Part shown: piece by piece, positions 39,105 to 49,224 of the stretch
How positions within the stretch are numbered: the first letter of the stretch is position 1
How the letters are laid out: the number at the start of each line of letters is the position of its first letter
DNA from: Gluconacetobacter aggeris
GTDB lineage: Bacteria > Pseudomonadota > Alphaproteobacteria > Acetobacterales > Acetobacteraceae
Assembly (NCBI RefSeq): GCF_014174395.1
Contig: NZ_JABEQD010000006.1
Coordinates: 167,218 to 231,217, forward strand
Direction: 5' to 3'
Length of the DNA stretch: 64,000 nt
Notes under the pieces: generated by a model
Database searches by the model: none
What the model saw: the letters and a program-made list of their open reading frames with translations, nothing else
Told to the model about the DNA's origin: nothing
Translations under genes and position numbers: made by a program

Positions 39105-39272
39105 CAGAGCCTGACCGAAAATGTGGGCTGGCGAGCGAGAGCGGCCCAAGGGGCCGCGCCCGGCGTGCGTTTCCGAGCATCGGAGCGGAGTGGTCTTGAT
39201 GGCCATGAGCACCGAAGCGCAGGCAACACGCGCTGGATCGCCGCCAGCGCGCATTTTCGGTCGGGCTCTCAG
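39105..39272. repeat. Palindromic non-coding element with terminal inverted repeats
   Basis: About 165 bp. The left end GAGCCTGACCGAAAATG and the complement of the right end GAGCCCGACCGAAAATG differ by one base, and the similarity runs on into GGCTGGCG on both arms. On the minus strand the inner part reads GCGCGCTGGCGGCGATCC, then CCTGCGCTTCGG, then CTCCGCTCCGATGCTC. The first block recurs at 56656 and the others at 34257. It resembles a MITE-like or REP-like element; no transposase is present. The rest of 39016-39536 shows no gene. Confidence 0.6.
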
Positions 39273-39536
39273 AAGAACATCGGACGTTTGTTCATTACCT
39301 TCCACCGGGACACGAACACCCCCAATCCATAAATATCACGGCATTTCTTTTGTTATATAAATTTTCAATACCAGTCCAGACGGCAGATATTCCGGCCGGA
39401 CACTGACGAGCTGAATGGAAATATGGTCCGATACACAAAAAAGACCCGTGAAGATCACGTAAGGCATGTATTTTTGCGTACCGGCGTCCGCCAACGCACA
39501 CAGAATCGTCATCAGGGCGCGTTGGCAATGCGGCTG

Positions 39537-41558
39537 TCAGACGGGCAGACCGGCCATGCTGCCGATGGCAGGGTCGGTGCGGCTGGGCCGCCCGGTCTCG
39601 CGATGACCGGCAAGCCGGATAACGCGCTGGTTTCCCTGGTCCAGTTCAACCGTCAGGTCGTACCAATGGTCGCTCCGGCCGATCTCGATCGTGACATCGA
39701 CCGATCCCCACGGTGGCACCGTAGCCTCCCATCGCCTATCCCCATAGGCATCCACAACGACAACCCTGCGCGCGGCGCCAGTATCCTGGCCCAACCGCAG
39801 CACGACCGCGTCCAAAGAGGTCCCCGCCCGCAAGGCCACCGAAATGCCGGCACAGGCCGTAAAACCCCGATAGAAGCCGTTGGGTCCCTGCACCGTCACC
39901 ACCCCGTCGACCGCGACGGCATGTCCGCCCCCGGCCCCAACCGTATAATGGCGCACGCCATGCCCGTCGCGCACCCGAAACACGGCCCCCTGCGTGCCGG
40001 CGCAGCCCAGCAGGAGCGTACCCCCCGCGTCCAGATCGGCATGCAGGTCATAAGGAAGGGGCCGGGCCGGCCGTTGCCCGTCTTCCTGACGGGGAAGAGA
40101 CTGCCGGTCGGGGATCACCGGCGGCGGCAGACGGCACGAGGCCTGAGTCCGAACCCAATAGCCTGAGGTATCCGGCAGGGCCGCCGGCCACAATGCATCC
40201 TTGCGCGTGAAGTCGAAGGCCGAGGTCAGGTCCCCGCAGATCGTGCGGCGCCACGGGGTGATGTTCGGCACCTCCACACCGAACCGCGCCTCAAGAAAGC
40301 GCAGAACCGAGGTATGATCGAAAATCTGCGAGTTGACCCAGCCGCCCGTGCTCCAGGGCGATATCAGGAGGGCCGGCACCCGTGGACCGAGCCCGACCGG
40401 CACACCCTCATACACCTCGCCCGTCACCGGAACGGTGCCGCCTCCTTGAGCCTCCTCCAGGGCGGGAACGGGGGGCGGCACATGGTCGAAGAATCCGTCA
40501 TTTTCGTCGTAGTTCAGGATGAAGACCGTCTTCGCCCAGATATCGGGATAGCGCACGAAAACATCCATCAGGCGCGAGATCAGGAATTCGCCATAACCCG
40601 GCGGCGCGTCGGGATGCTCCGACAGGGCGGTGGGCGGCACGATCCACGATACCTGCGGCAGGCGACCGCTCGCCACATCCCGCTCGAACGCCTCGACCAG
40701 ATACCGGCCGTCCGAATTCTTCATGTTCGCGCGGCTGGACCCCGGAACAACGCGCCGCGCGCGCTGATATCGCCATGATCGCCGCTCCAGTTTCCGGAAA
40801 GCGGCGAATGATGCCAGCGGATTGTCACCGAAATTATCATATTCCTGATAGACCCGCCACGAGACCCCGGCAGCCTGCAACCGTTCGGGATAGGTCGTCC
40901 AACGGAATGGCGCGAACGATGCACGGTCATGCGCCATGTCGGCGGTCCAGTTGCCGTCATCGACATTCTCGATGGCCTGCCGACCCAGATTGCCCACCGC
41001 CAGGCCATTGGTGCCCGTGAAGAAATAAAGCCGGTTCGGATTGGTGGGCCCGAAGATCGAGGCATGATAGGCGTCGCAGATCGTAAACGCGTCGGCCAGC
41101 GCGTAATAATAAGGGATCTCCGTTCGGGTGAAATGGCCCATCGTCATGGCCGTCTTGCGCGGCACCCAGTTATTCCAGTCATCCCATGCCGCCTGCGTTC
41201 CCTTCCAGCTATGATCGAGGCTGGCCAGACAGGCGCTGGAAGTATGGGCGGTATCGAGGCGAAACGGCAGCACCCGCCCGCCCTTTCCATCCGGCTGGGC
41301 GAAGACGGAACTCCCGTCCGGCAGGCGTTCGGCCCTGGGGTCGCCATAGCCGCGCACGCCGTTCAGACAGCCGAAATAATGATCGAACGACCGGTTCTCC
41401 TGCATCAGGATCACCACATGCGCCACATCCGCGATCGTGCCGGTCACACGATGCGGGGGAACGGCCAGGGCCCGGCGCAGATTGTCGGGCAACACACCCC
41501 CGGCCGCCAGCCCCGCGCTCCATTGCAGGAAGCGCCGGCGTCCGGGGGCATTACGCAT
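39537..41558 (-). CDS. Phospholipase C (phosphoesterase family), Tat-exported
   Basis: 673 residues. The N-terminal twin-arginine motif RRRFLQW (residues 7-13) with a following hydrophobic stretch predicts Tat export. The phosphoesterase core has HVVILMQENRSFDHYFG, FFTGTNGL, ILNYDENDGFFDHV and LISPWSTGG, as in phosphocholine-specific and non-haemolytic phospholipases C. The C-terminal third carries the beta-sandwich repeats of that family. It is 9 bp downstream of a TonB receptor on the same strand, so the two form an operon, plausibly to harvest phosphate or headgroups from phospholipid. Confidence 0.88.
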   Translation of the reverse strand: MRNAPGRRRFLQWSAGLAAGGVLPDNLRRALAVPPHRVTGTIADVAHVVILMQENRSFDHYFGCLNGVRGYGDPRAERLPDGSSVFAQPDGKGGRVLPFRLDTAHTSSACLASLDHSWKGTQAAWDDWNNWVPRKTAMTMGHFTRTEIPYYYALADAFTICDAYHASIFGPTNPNRLYFFTGTNGLAVGNLGRQAIENVDDGNWTADMAHDRASFAPFRWTTYPERLQAAGVSWRVYQEYDNFGDNPLASFAAFRKLERRSWRYQRARRVVPGSSRANMKNSDGRYLVEAFERDVASGRLPQVSWIVPPTALSEHPDAPPGYGEFLISRLMDVFVRYPDIWAKTVFILNYDENDGFFDHVPPPVPALEEAQGGGTVPVTGEVYEGVPVGLGPRVPALLISPWSTGGWVNSQIFDHTSVLRFLEARFGVEVPNITPWRRTICGDLTSAFDFTRKDALWPAALPDTSGYWVRTQASCRLPPPVIPDRQSLPRQEDGQRPARPLPYDLHADLDAGGTLLLGCAGTQGAVFRVRDGHGVRHYTVGAGGGHAVAVDGVVTVQGPNGFYRGFTACAGISVALRAGTSLDAVVLRLGQDTGAARRVVVVDAYGDRRWEATVPPWGSVDVTIEIGRSDHWYDLTVELDQGNQRVIRLAGHRETGRPSRTDPAIGSMAGLPV

Positions 41559-41566
41559 CGGGCCGG

Positions 41567-43984
41567 TCAGAAATGCTTGCGCAGCGTGAAGAACACCATG
41601 CGCGGTGCCCCTGCCTGCAGCGTGGCAAAGGTGTGCGTCGGGTCCGAGAACACGAACCCGTTGGTGCCGACCGACGCGACGTAACGCTTGTCGAACAGGT
41701 TGCTCACGTTCACCTGGGCGTCCACGCCACGCAGCAACCAGTTGCTGCTATGGAAGCGATAGCCCACATTCAGGTTGAACACGTCGTTCGCCGGCACCCA
41801 TGCATCATTCAGGTAGGTATAAGAGCGCTTGTCCTGGAACTGCATGTTGATATTGCCCCAGATCGACCCGTCATCATAGCCGATCTGCACATTTGCCAGG
41901 TTGCGCGGCATGCCCACCACATCCTTGCCCCGGACGGCATAGATGGTCCCGCCACTATTGACGTTGTCGTCATATTTCGAGTCGTTGAAGGCATACGACG
42001 CATAGATCGACCAATTGGGGGCGAACTGGTAGTTGAAGGCGAGATCGACGCCGCGCGCCGTAACGCCACCGACATTGGCCAGCGCCGACGCATTGCCCTG
42101 CACGCCCGTTCCCTGCGTGATGGTCAGCAGCCGGTTCTCGAACTCGACATAGTAGCCGGTGATCGAGGCCTGGATATTATGGTCGTGATAGCGGTAGCCG
42201 ATCTCCTCGGAATAGGACATTTCCGGCTTGAGCTTGTTCCTGATCGCTTCATAGCCCGCGATCGTCGTGGCGAACGGGCTGGTCGCCCCGGTGTTCGAAT
42301 TGTCGAACGCCGCCATGTTGCGCGCGAAATCGGCAAACACTTCATTATGCGCATTGACGCGGTAATTGGCCCCCACCTGCGGCAGGAAGCCGTTGCTCGC
42401 CTCGATCGAACCCGACGGATAGCCGTCAGGCCCCTTCACACCTAGGATATTGCTGCCGATCTGACGCGCATTATTGTCCGCAATCAGCGACCGGAAGCCA
42501 TAATTCAGCTTCAGGGCCGGAGTGATCTGCCACGTATCCTGCAGATGAACCTGATAGGTCCTGGTATTGAACGCGCCCTGCCACTGGGTGGCAAACCAGT
42601 TGTTCTTGTACCAGTAGGTGCTGCTCGGCGTTCCGTTCAGACCCAGCGGATAGAAGCGCCGCGCCTGCTCGAAATCGTTGTTCTCGAACCAGAACCCGCC
42701 TTCGATCGTGTGGCGGCCCGCCTTGTAAGTCAGGCCGCCGAGAAAGCCTTCGCGATGGATGTCATACTCGGTCGTCCGGACCGACAGCGGTGAGCCACCC
42801 AGCGCCGCCGGCGTCGCCTGATACGGCGTGGCCCACACGCCCTCGCCACTATTGGTATGGCCGTAGACCGTCGCGAACCCCTTGAGGCGGTCGGTCAGGT
42901 CGAAATCCAGCCGTCCGTAGCCCATCGCGTCCTGGCGCAAGCCGGCCGCGTTGTAATAGACGAAATCCGGATAGCTGCCGTAATTGGTGTTGCCGATCCC
43001 GGCCGGATAGGCCGTGCCGTTCTGGTAGGCATAACCGATCTGCTTGGCCAGATTGTAATTGCCCGTAATATTGTCGACCCGGTATCCGTATCTCGCGATC
43101 GTTGCCAGAGACAGATCCTGATAGTCGTTCTCCTGCCGCAGCGACCAGTCGCCGAACAGGGTCAGTTTCACATGCTCGCCCAGCGGCTGGACGAACTTGG
43201 CATTGGCCTGCTGCTGGCGCTGGATGCCATCACCCTTCCACTTGTTGGCGTCCTGGTAATCGTAAGAGACATAAAACTTCCCGCCGCCCGGCAGCACCCC
43301 GCTATTGACCCGCATGAAGGTGCGCCAGGTGCCGGCCGAACCGACCGTTCCCGCCACGTCCACGCCGAATGTGCTGGTCGGGTCGATCGAGGTAAACTCC
43401 AGCGCACCACCCAGATTGTTCGACGCGGCCACACCCACCGACCCCGCACCCTGGGTCAACGTCGCGCGCCCGTTATTCTCGGTCTGGAGCGCCCGGCCAA
43501 TCGACAGCCCGTTATCGTTGCCATAGGCCAGATTGCCCAGCGGCACCCCATCCATCGTGAACCCCAGCCGGCTCTGGTCGAACCCGCGGATGATGATCTG
43601 CTGCGACCATTCGTAGGACCCGAGCGGGTCAGACGAGGTGAACATGACACCCGGCAGTTTCGAAAGCGCCTTGAAGGGGCTGGTGCCCGGCACATATTGC
43701 TGGATCGCCAGATGCGACACGGTCTGCGTCTCGCGCGCGGCCCCCGCGCCCAGCACGACGATCGCCTCGTTCCCGCTCGCAACATGCGCCGCCGGCACGA
43801 CGGCGGGATGCGCCACCGCAACCGGCATGGCGACGGCCGGTGCTCCCTGCGCCGGCACGGGAGCCGCCTGCGACGAAGACTTGCGAACCTTGTGCTTGTG
43901 GCTTGCAGCCGCAGCAATTGCCCCGTGATGGATCATGGCAGCGGCAAGACAGGTGGTCACGAAAAGGGCCGTGCTCTTGTTCAT
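41567..43984 (-). CDS. TonB-dependent outer-membrane receptor in operon with phospholipase C
   Basis: 805 residues from the ATG at 43984 (MNKSTALFVTTCLAAAMI signal). A Lys/His-rich stretch (SHKHKVRKSSS) follows. The plug has LSKLPGVMFTSSDPLG and FTMDGVPLGNLAYGNDNG, and the barrel ends in MVFFTLRKHF. It is paralogous to the receptor at 34457-36940. Because the phospholipase C gene follows after 9 bp, the ligand may be a phospholipid product or phosphorylated solute; this is inference. The frame is open 21 codons upstream of this start, but those lack a signal. Confidence 0.9.
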   Translation of the reverse strand: MNKSTALFVTTCLAAAMIHHGAIAAAASHKHKVRKSSSQAAPVPAQGAPAVAMPVAVAHPAVVPAAHVASGNEAIVVLGAGAARETQTVSHLAIQQYVPGTSPFKALSKLPGVMFTSSDPLGSYEWSQQIIIRGFDQSRLGFTMDGVPLGNLAYGNDNGLSIGRALQTENNGRATLTQGAGSVGVAASNNLGGALEFTSIDPTSTFGVDVAGTVGSAGTWRTFMRVNSGVLPGGGKFYVSYDYQDANKWKGDGIQRQQQANAKFVQPLGEHVKLTLFGDWSLRQENDYQDLSLATIARYGYRVDNITGNYNLAKQIGYAYQNGTAYPAGIGNTNYGSYPDFVYYNAAGLRQDAMGYGRLDFDLTDRLKGFATVYGHTNSGEGVWATPYQATPAALGGSPLSVRTTEYDIHREGFLGGLTYKAGRHTIEGGFWFENNDFEQARRFYPLGLNGTPSSTYWYKNNWFATQWQGAFNTRTYQVHLQDTWQITPALKLNYGFRSLIADNNARQIGSNILGVKGPDGYPSGSIEASNGFLPQVGANYRVNAHNEVFADFARNMAAFDNSNTGATSPFATTIAGYEAIRNKLKPEMSYSEEIGYRYHDHNIQASITGYYVEFENRLLTITQGTGVQGNASALANVGGVTARGVDLAFNYQFAPNWSIYASYAFNDSKYDDNVNSGGTIYAVRGKDVVGMPRNLANVQIGYDDGSIWGNINMQFQDKRSYTYLNDAWVPANDVFNLNVGYRFHSSNWLLRGVDAQVNVSNLFDKRYVASVGTNGFVFSDPTHTFATLQAGAPRMVFFTLRKHF

Positions 43985-44071
43985 ATCGCTTCGTCCTGCT
44001 GGCTGTGCGTCGCCATGACGCCATTCCGGGCCTATGGCCGCCTTCATATGATTGGCGCCCGATCAGGTCTC

Positions 44072-44089
44072 GTTATGATTTTATGACAG
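44072..44089 (-). promoter_or_regulatory. Weak Pho-box-like sequence upstream of the TonB receptor / phospholipase operon
   Basis: On the minus strand it reads CTGTCATAAAATCATAAC. The first half and AT spacer fit the Pho box, matching the consensus CTGTCATAAATCTGTCAC at 14 of 18 positions. The second heptamer is poor. It lies about 90 bp upstream of the receptor ATG. The remaining gap 43985-44328 holds no gene that I can see. Confidence 0.3.
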
Positions 44090-44328
44090 TCGCTTCTTCC
44101 TTCCGCCAATTTATTTCTTTATCGTTACATTTTCATCCAATAACATCTTCCTGCCAAGAGAATCAAAGCCATTTGAGAAGAGATGACGAAACGAAACAAT
44201 ATTTTGACGGATTCATTCCACGATTCGGCTGAAGCGCGGCCATGCCGGTCGTCCGACCGATTTGTTGACTTCGTCAGGAAATCGGAGCAGCCGCATAGGC
44301 CGGCTTTAACGCGTCCGAAAGCATCCTG

Positions 44329-45027
44329 ATGTCCGAGCTTGTAAAACGGTCGGATGGCCATCCTCTCGACCGGCCCGTCTGGCACGCCCTCACAGGCCGC
44401 CAGCACGATTTCGCCGTCGCGAGAGGCCACGCCGTGCGATTCGACCCAGCCTATGGCCCGTTCGCGGCCGCCATCGACGATTCCGGACCGGCACTCCATG
44501 ATCTGGCCATGCTGGCGGCGAAAGACGAAATCTGGCTGCTGGAAAGAAATCCGCCTCGGCGCATACCCGGCCTGATCATGCTCAAGCAGGCGGATTGCGT
44601 GCAGATGGTCGCCCATACGGTCACGACCGCCCCTATCCGCTTCGATATCGTGGAACTGGGTGCCGATGACGCGGTGGAGATGCTGGCGCTGGCAACATTG
44701 ACACAGCCCGGCCCCTTTCGCGCCCATACCCGTGCGCTGGGCCATTTCATCGGTATCCGGGACCAGGGCCGTCTGGTCGCCATGGCCGGCGAGCGTATGC
44801 AACCCGATGCGTATGTCGAGGTCAGCGGCGTCTGCACCCATCCCGACCATCGCGGACGCGGCTATGCCGGCTTGCTGATGCGGGAGGTGGCAGCACGCAT
44901 TCTGGGGCGGGGAGGCATTCCCTTCCTGCATTGCTACGCAACCAACACCGGTGCGATCGCACTTTACGGGTCGTTGGGATTCACCCCGTTCCAGACCGTC
45001 ACCGCCGCCGCCTTCTCCGCCGCCTGA
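44329..45027 (+). CDS. GNAT-family N-acetyltransferase
   Basis: 232 residues. The GNAT acetyl-CoA site is in the second half: EVSGVCTHPDHRGRGYAGLLM and then FLHCYATNTGAIALYGSLGF, giving an FR47-type fold. The N-terminal half is a variable domain. It is convergent with the catalase gene. Substrate unknown. Confidence 0.85.
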   Translation: MSELVKRSDGHPLDRPVWHALTGRQHDFAVARGHAVRFDPAYGPFAAAIDDSGPALHDLAMLAAKDEIWLLERNPPRRIPGLIMLKQADCVQMVAHTVTTAPIRFDIVELGADDAVEMLALATLTQPGPFRAHTRALGHFIGIRDQGRLVAMAGERMQPDAYVEVSGVCTHPDHRGRGYAGLLMREVAARILGRGGIPFLHCYATNTGAIALYGSLGFTPFQTVTAAAFSAA

Positions 45028-45032
45028 CCGGG

Positions 45033-45057
45033 CCGGCCGGGACGCCGCCCCGGCCGG
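45033..45057. terminator. Hairpin between convergent GNAT and catalase genes
   Basis: Arms CCGGCCGGG (45033-45041) and CCCGGCCGG (45049-45057) pair perfectly across a 7-nt loop. There is no T tract, so intrinsic termination is only possible. Confidence 0.4.
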
Positions 45058-45066
45058 GAACGGTGC

Positions 45067-46521
45067 CTATCCGGCCGCGCCCTCCAGCGCCCGGCGCACG
45101 CCTTCCGCCCACGCCGGATCGGCCTTGGCGAAATGCGCCAGTTGGCGTTCGACGATTTCACCGGGGACCCCCTGCATGGCAGCCGCGATATTCCCGAAGA
45201 AACGCTGCCTCTGCCCCTCATCGAACAGGCGGAACAGGGCGGCGGGCTGACTGTAATCGTCATTGTCCACGCGATGGTCGTAATATCCCGCCTCGCCTTC
45301 CAGCCGCAGCGGCGGCTCCTTCGCGCCCGGGTCTTCCACCGGGCCGCCGAAGGAGTTCGGCTCGTAATACGCATCCGTGCCCTGCGGCGCGTCGAAGCGC
45401 ATGGCCCCGTCGGCATGATATGTGCGCACCGGACATTTCGGCCGGTTGACCGGCAGGCTTTCATAATGCGTGCCGACGCGATAGCGATGGGCGTCGGCAT
45501 AGGCGAACAGCCGCGCCTGCAGGACCTTGTCGGGCGAATAGCCGATTCCGGGCACGATATTCGACGGCGAGAACGACGCCTGCTCGATTTCCGCGAAATA
45601 ATGCGCCGGGTTGCGGTTCAGTTCCAGCACGCCCACCTCGATCAGCGGAAAATCCCCGTGCGGCCAGACCTTGGTCAGATCGAACGGGTCGAAGGATTGC
45701 CGCGCGGCATCCGCCTCCGGCATGATCTGCACCGACAGCGTCCAGCGCGGGAAATCACCGGCCTCGATGGCGTCATACAGGTCGCGCTGCGAACTCTCCC
45801 TGTCCTGCCCGACAATGTCCGCGGCTTCCCCGTTGGTCCAGTGGCGATGCCCCTGATGGGTCTTGAAGTGGAACTTGACCCAGAACCGCTCGCCCGCGTC
45901 GTTCCAGAACGAATAGGTATGGCTGCCGAACCCATCCATGAAGCGGAACCCGCGCGGCAATCCGCGATCCGAGAACAGGATCGCAACCTGATGCAGGCTT
46001 TCCGGACTCAATGACCAGAAATCCCACATGGCGGTCGCCGAACGCATGTTGGTGCGCGGGTGGCGCTTCTGCGTGTGAATGAAATCGGGAAATTTCATCG
46101 GGTCACGGATGAAGAAGACCGGCGTATTGTTGCCCACCAGGTCCCAGTTGCCTTCGCCGGTATAGAATTTCAGCGCGAAGCCCCGCACGTCCCGCTCGGC
46201 ATCCGCCGCTCCGCGCTCGCCCGCGACGGTCGAAAAACGGGCCAGGACCTCCGTCGTCCTGCCGATTTCGCCAAAAATCGCGGCGCGCGTATAGCGCGCG
46301 ACATCCCCCGTAACGGTAAAGGTGCCGTATGCGCCCGAACCTTTCGCATGGACCACCCGCTCGGGAATGCGCTCGCGGTTCTGGTGCGCCAGCTTTTCCA
46401 GCAACTGGTAATTCTCCAGCAGCAGCGGCCCGCGACGACCGGCGCTCTTGCTGTTCTGGTTGTCAGGCACGGGCGTACCCGCGCTGGTCGTCAGGGCGGG
46501 GCGGACAATCTGGTCGGACAT
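45067..46521 (-). CDS. katA: Catalase, small-subunit monofunctional haem type
   Basis: 484 residues from the ATG at 46521 ([15 protein letters not shown]). The distal haem His is in [12 protein letters not shown], the haem-ligand Tyr in [14 protein letters not shown], and [18 protein letters not shown] is family-typical. It breaks hydrogen peroxide to water and oxygen. It is divergent from oxyR across 102 bp, the classical regulatory arrangement. The frame is open far upstream of this start through the oxyR region, but only the 46521 start gives the family N-terminus. Confidence 0.95.
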   Translation of the reverse strand: MSDQIVRPALTTSAGTPVPDNQNSKSAGRRGPLLLENYQLLEKLAHQNRERIPERVVHAKGSGAYGTFTVTGDVARYTRAAIFGEIGRTTEVLARFSTVAGERGAADAERDVRGFALKFYTGEGNWDLVGNNTPVFFIRDPMKFPDFIHTQKRHPRTNMRSATAMWDFWSLSPESLHQVAILFSDRGLPRGFRFMDGFGSHTYSFWNDAGERFWVKFHFKTHQGHRHWTNGEAADIVGQDRESSQRDLYDAIEAGDFPRWTLSVQIMPEADAARQSFDPFDLTKVWPHGDFPLIEVGVLELNRNPAHYFAEIEQASFSPSNIVPGIGYSPDKVLQARLFAYADAHRYRVGTHYESLPVNRPKCPVRTYHADGAMRFDAPQGTDAYYEPNSFGGPVEDPGAKEPPLRLEGEAGYYDHRVDNDDYSQPAALFRLFDEGQRQRFFGNIAAAMQGVPGEIVERQLAHFAKADPAWAEGVRRALEGAAG

Positions 46522-46623
46522 GGCGTTTCCCTTTCCGGAAATGATGCAGGACCGTGCGTACCAGCCTCCGATAGATAGATAAAATCGATTCTTTTTATCC
46601 TGCCGATAGGACATACTTATCGT
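46522..46623. promoter_or_regulatory. katA-oxyR divergent promoter region
   Basis: AT-rich stretch with repeated GATAG/ATAG elements. GATAGATAGATAAAA is followed by TTTTTATC as a partial dyad, then GATAGG further on. ATAG elements are the core of OxyR sites (ATAG-N7-CTAT), so this is the likely binding region, though an exact four-element site is not clear. Confidence 0.5.
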
Positions 46624-47559
46624 ATGACGCCTCCTCCTCTCCACTCTCTCGCCGGCCTCACTTTGCGCGATCTGGATTATGTCCTGGCGGTCGGCCGCAC
46701 CGGCCATTTCGGCCGGGCCGCGCAGATCTGCGGCGTCAGCCAGCCGGGCCTGAGCGAGCAGATCCGCAAGGTCGAGGCCCTGCTGGGCTGCACGCTCTTC
46801 GAACGCGGGCGCCGGGGCACACGCCCGACCGCGCGCGGCGCGGCCCTGATCCCCCTCATCGCACGCATCGTCCGCGACGCGCATGTCCTGATGGAACAGG
46901 CACACGGCACCGGACACGACCTGACCGGCACCCTGGCGCTGGGCATCATCCCCACGCTGGCCCCCTATTACATGCCCACCCTGCTGCGGCGGCTTCGCAC
47001 ATCCCACCCGGACATCGCACTGCGCCTGACCGAGGACCGGACCGCCGAACTGGGCCGGCGATTGCTCGATTACACGCTGGATATCGCCATCGCGGCATTG
47101 CCCGTGCCGGAGGCCGGCATCACCTCCGCCCCCCTCTTCTTCGAACCGTTTCGCGTCCTGGCCCCCCGGACCCACCCGCTGGCCGCGAAAGCCGCGCTGT
47201 CTTCCACCGACCTCGACCATGCCGACCTGATCCTGCTCGATCCAGGTCATTGCCTGCGCGACCAGACCGTGTCGCTCTGCAGCCCGGCTCCGCCCCAGGC
47301 CGATCTGGACGGCCCGATCGCGACCAGCGTGGAGATGCTGCGCTACATGGTCGACGCCGGCGAGGGAATCGCCGTCATGCCGGCACTGGCGGTCGATACA
47401 GCCACCGACGCACGCGGCTTCTCCCGCGCCATCCCGTTCGCATCGCCCGACATCGGCCGGACCATCGGGCTGTGGTGGCGCGCCACCGACCCGCGCACGC
47501 CATTGTTCGAAAAACTGGCTCAGGCGCTCAGCACGAACACGAAAAAGGCGGGGCGATGA
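46624..47559 (+). CDS. oxyR: OxyR hydrogen-peroxide-sensing LysR regulator
   Basis: 311 residues. The N-terminal helix-turn-helix is [27 protein letters not shown]. The redox cysteines C210 and C219 sit in [14 protein letters not shown], the diagnostic OxyR loop. It would activate katA and probably other peroxide genes when oxidised. Its stop lies inside a terminator hairpin shared with the convergent efflux operon. Confidence 0.93.
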   Translation: MTPPPLHSLAGLTLRDLDYVLAVGRTGHFGRAAQICGVSQPGLSEQIRKVEALLGCTLFERGRRGTRPTARGAALIPLIARIVRDAHVLMEQAHGTGHDLTGTLALGIIPTLAPYYMPTLLRRLRTSHPDIALRLTEDRTAELGRRLLDYTLDIAIAALPVPEAGITSAPLFFEPFRVLAPRTHPLAAKAALSSTDLDHADLILLDPGHCLRDQTVSLCSPAPPQADLDGPIATSVEMLRYMVDAGEGIAVMPALAVDTATDARGFSRAIPFASPDIGRTIGLWWRATDPRTPLFEKLAQALSTNTKKAGR

Positions 47560-47575
47560 ATTCGCCCCGCCTTTT
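47543..47575. terminator. Bidirectional terminator between oxyR and the efflux operon
   Basis: A perfect 13-bp stem (AAAAGGCGGGGCG with CGCCCCGCCTTTT) and a 7-nt loop, with A and T tracts on the two sides. It can stop transcription from both strands and contains the last codons of oxyR. Confidence 0.9.
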
Positions 47576-47625
47576 CCTGTTTGACCCGTGCCGGATAGCG
47601 ACCGGTTGCTGATGCCCGGTCCTTG

Positions 47626-49224
47626 CTAATGGCCAGCCGGGACCGGCGCCGTCCCGATTCCGGGTGCCGCGGCCGATCCGGCCAGATTGTCGAACGGTCC
47701 CTCGTCCCGCACGCTGTCGATCCCCCCCGCCGGATCGGGATGATGCAGCCCGTCATATTGCAGGACCGAGAACGTCATCGTCTGGTCAGGCGTCGGCAGC
47801 AGCTTGTCGCTCCACCCGCCGCCCAGCGAACGGATCAGCCCGATTTCCGCCTGGAAATAGCGGGTTTCAACCTGCACCTGCGAAATCTGGGCTTCCAGCG
47901 CGGCTTCCTGGGCGACGATCGCGTCCAGATAAGGCGACACCCCCCCCTTGTACAGGGTCATGGTCATGTTCTGCATGTCCAGTGCAGCCGATGTCGCCGC
48001 TTTCAGCCGGCCATTTTCGGCCCACAGACGGTCGGTACGCGACAATCCGTCCTCCACCTCGCGGAACGCCCTCAGCACCGAAGACCGGTAGCGATCGCGC
48101 GTTTCCCGATAGCTGGCCCAGGATGCCTGCAACGCCGCACGACGCAACCCGCCTTCGAAGATCGGCATCGAGGCCGACGCGCCATAGGACCACATGCTGT
48201 TCGCCAGATTGGCCAGGTCGAAGCCATTGGCATCGAACCCACCATTGGCATTGAGCGAGACATGCGGATAGAACGCCGCCCGCGACACCCCGATGGCCCG
48301 GTTGGCCTGCGCCATCTCGCGTTCCGCCGATGCCACGTCCGGCCGCCGCTGCAACAGGTCCGACGGCACGCCGACCGGAATGGCCGCCCGCACGAACGCC
48401 AGCCGGTCGGTTGGCGCGATATGGAAACCGGACGGCGCGCTGTTGGTCAGTACCGCGATCGCATGCTCGGTCACTTCACGCTCGGCCTGGATGTCCAGTT
48501 CGGCCGCCTGGGTCACATACAGGCGGTTCTGCGCCCGGGCCAGGTCCAGGCGCGGCGCGGCCTGGTTGGCAAGCTGCGTCTGGGTGACCTTCAACGCCTG
48601 TTCGTAATAGGCGATGGATTTGCGATAGATCGCATCCTGCGCGTCATACCCGCGCAGGGCGACATAATCGCTGGCCAGCTCCGCCTGCAAGCTCAACCGC
48701 GCACCGGCATAATCCGCCGCCTTCTCCTGGGCGGAAAACTTCGCCATGCGCACCTGGTTGCGGATCTCCGACCAGAAATCCGGCTCCCACGATGCCAGGC
48801 CGCCATAGAATTCGTCGGTCTGGGTCAGCGCCCCCTTGTAGCGGAACAGCCGGTCGGCCGACTGCTTGTTGTCCGACGCGCCGAAGGCCAGGCCGAAATG
48901 CGGCAGCAGGTCAGCCCGCGCGCTCATGACCATCGCCCTTGCCTGAACGAAACGCTCGGCCGCCGCCTGCAGATCCGCATTCGCCGCAACCGCCCTGTCT
49001 TCCAGCGCGTCGAGCTGCGGATCGTGCAGCAGCGTCCACCAGCGCGACGGCAGTTGCGTATCCGCCGGCGTCGCGGTGGCGAATACCCCCTGCCCATGCC
49101 AGCTTGCGGGCACGATGTAGGTCGGAGGATGATAGGCGGGCGCCAGATCGCAGGCGGATAGCGCCGCCAGCGACAGCATCGCCCCGCCGGACATCATGGT
49201 CCGGCGCAATGATCGCATGATCAT
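47626..49224 (-). CDS. Outer-membrane efflux lipoprotein (NodT/OprM family)
   Basis: 532 residues. Lipoprotein signal with lipobox LSAC (residues about 22-25). Two TolC-type repeats follow: WWTLLHDPQLDALEDRAVAAN and SEIRNQVRMAKFSAQEKAADYAGA in the first, and LLQRRPDVASAEREMAQANR, AFYPHVSLNANGGF and ALDMQNMTMTLYKGG in the second. It forms the outer-membrane channel for the adaptor and pump encoded upstream. Its start overlaps the adaptor stop (ATGA). C-terminal residues about 500-532 are poorly ordered. Confidence 0.9.
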   Translation of the reverse strand: MIMRSLRRTMMSGGAMLSLAALSACDLAPAYHPPTYIVPASWHGQGVFATATPADTQLPSRWWTLLHDPQLDALEDRAVAANADLQAAAERFVQARAMVMSARADLLPHFGLAFGASDNKQSADRLFRYKGALTQTDEFYGGLASWEPDFWSEIRNQVRMAKFSAQEKAADYAGARLSLQAELASDYVALRGYDAQDAIYRKSIAYYEQALKVTQTQLANQAAPRLDLARAQNRLYVTQAAELDIQAEREVTEHAIAVLTNSAPSGFHIAPTDRLAFVRAAIPVGVPSDLLQRRPDVASAEREMAQANRAIGVSRAAFYPHVSLNANGGFDANGFDLANLANSMWSYGASASMPIFEGGLRRAALQASWASYRETRDRYRSSVLRAFREVEDGLSRTDRLWAENGRLKAATSAALDMQNMTMTLYKGGVSPYLDAIVAQEAALEAQISQVQVETRYFQAEIGLIRSLGGGWSDKLLPTPDQTMTFSVLQYDGLHHPDPAGGIDSVRDEGPFDNLAGSAAAPGIGTAPVPAGH

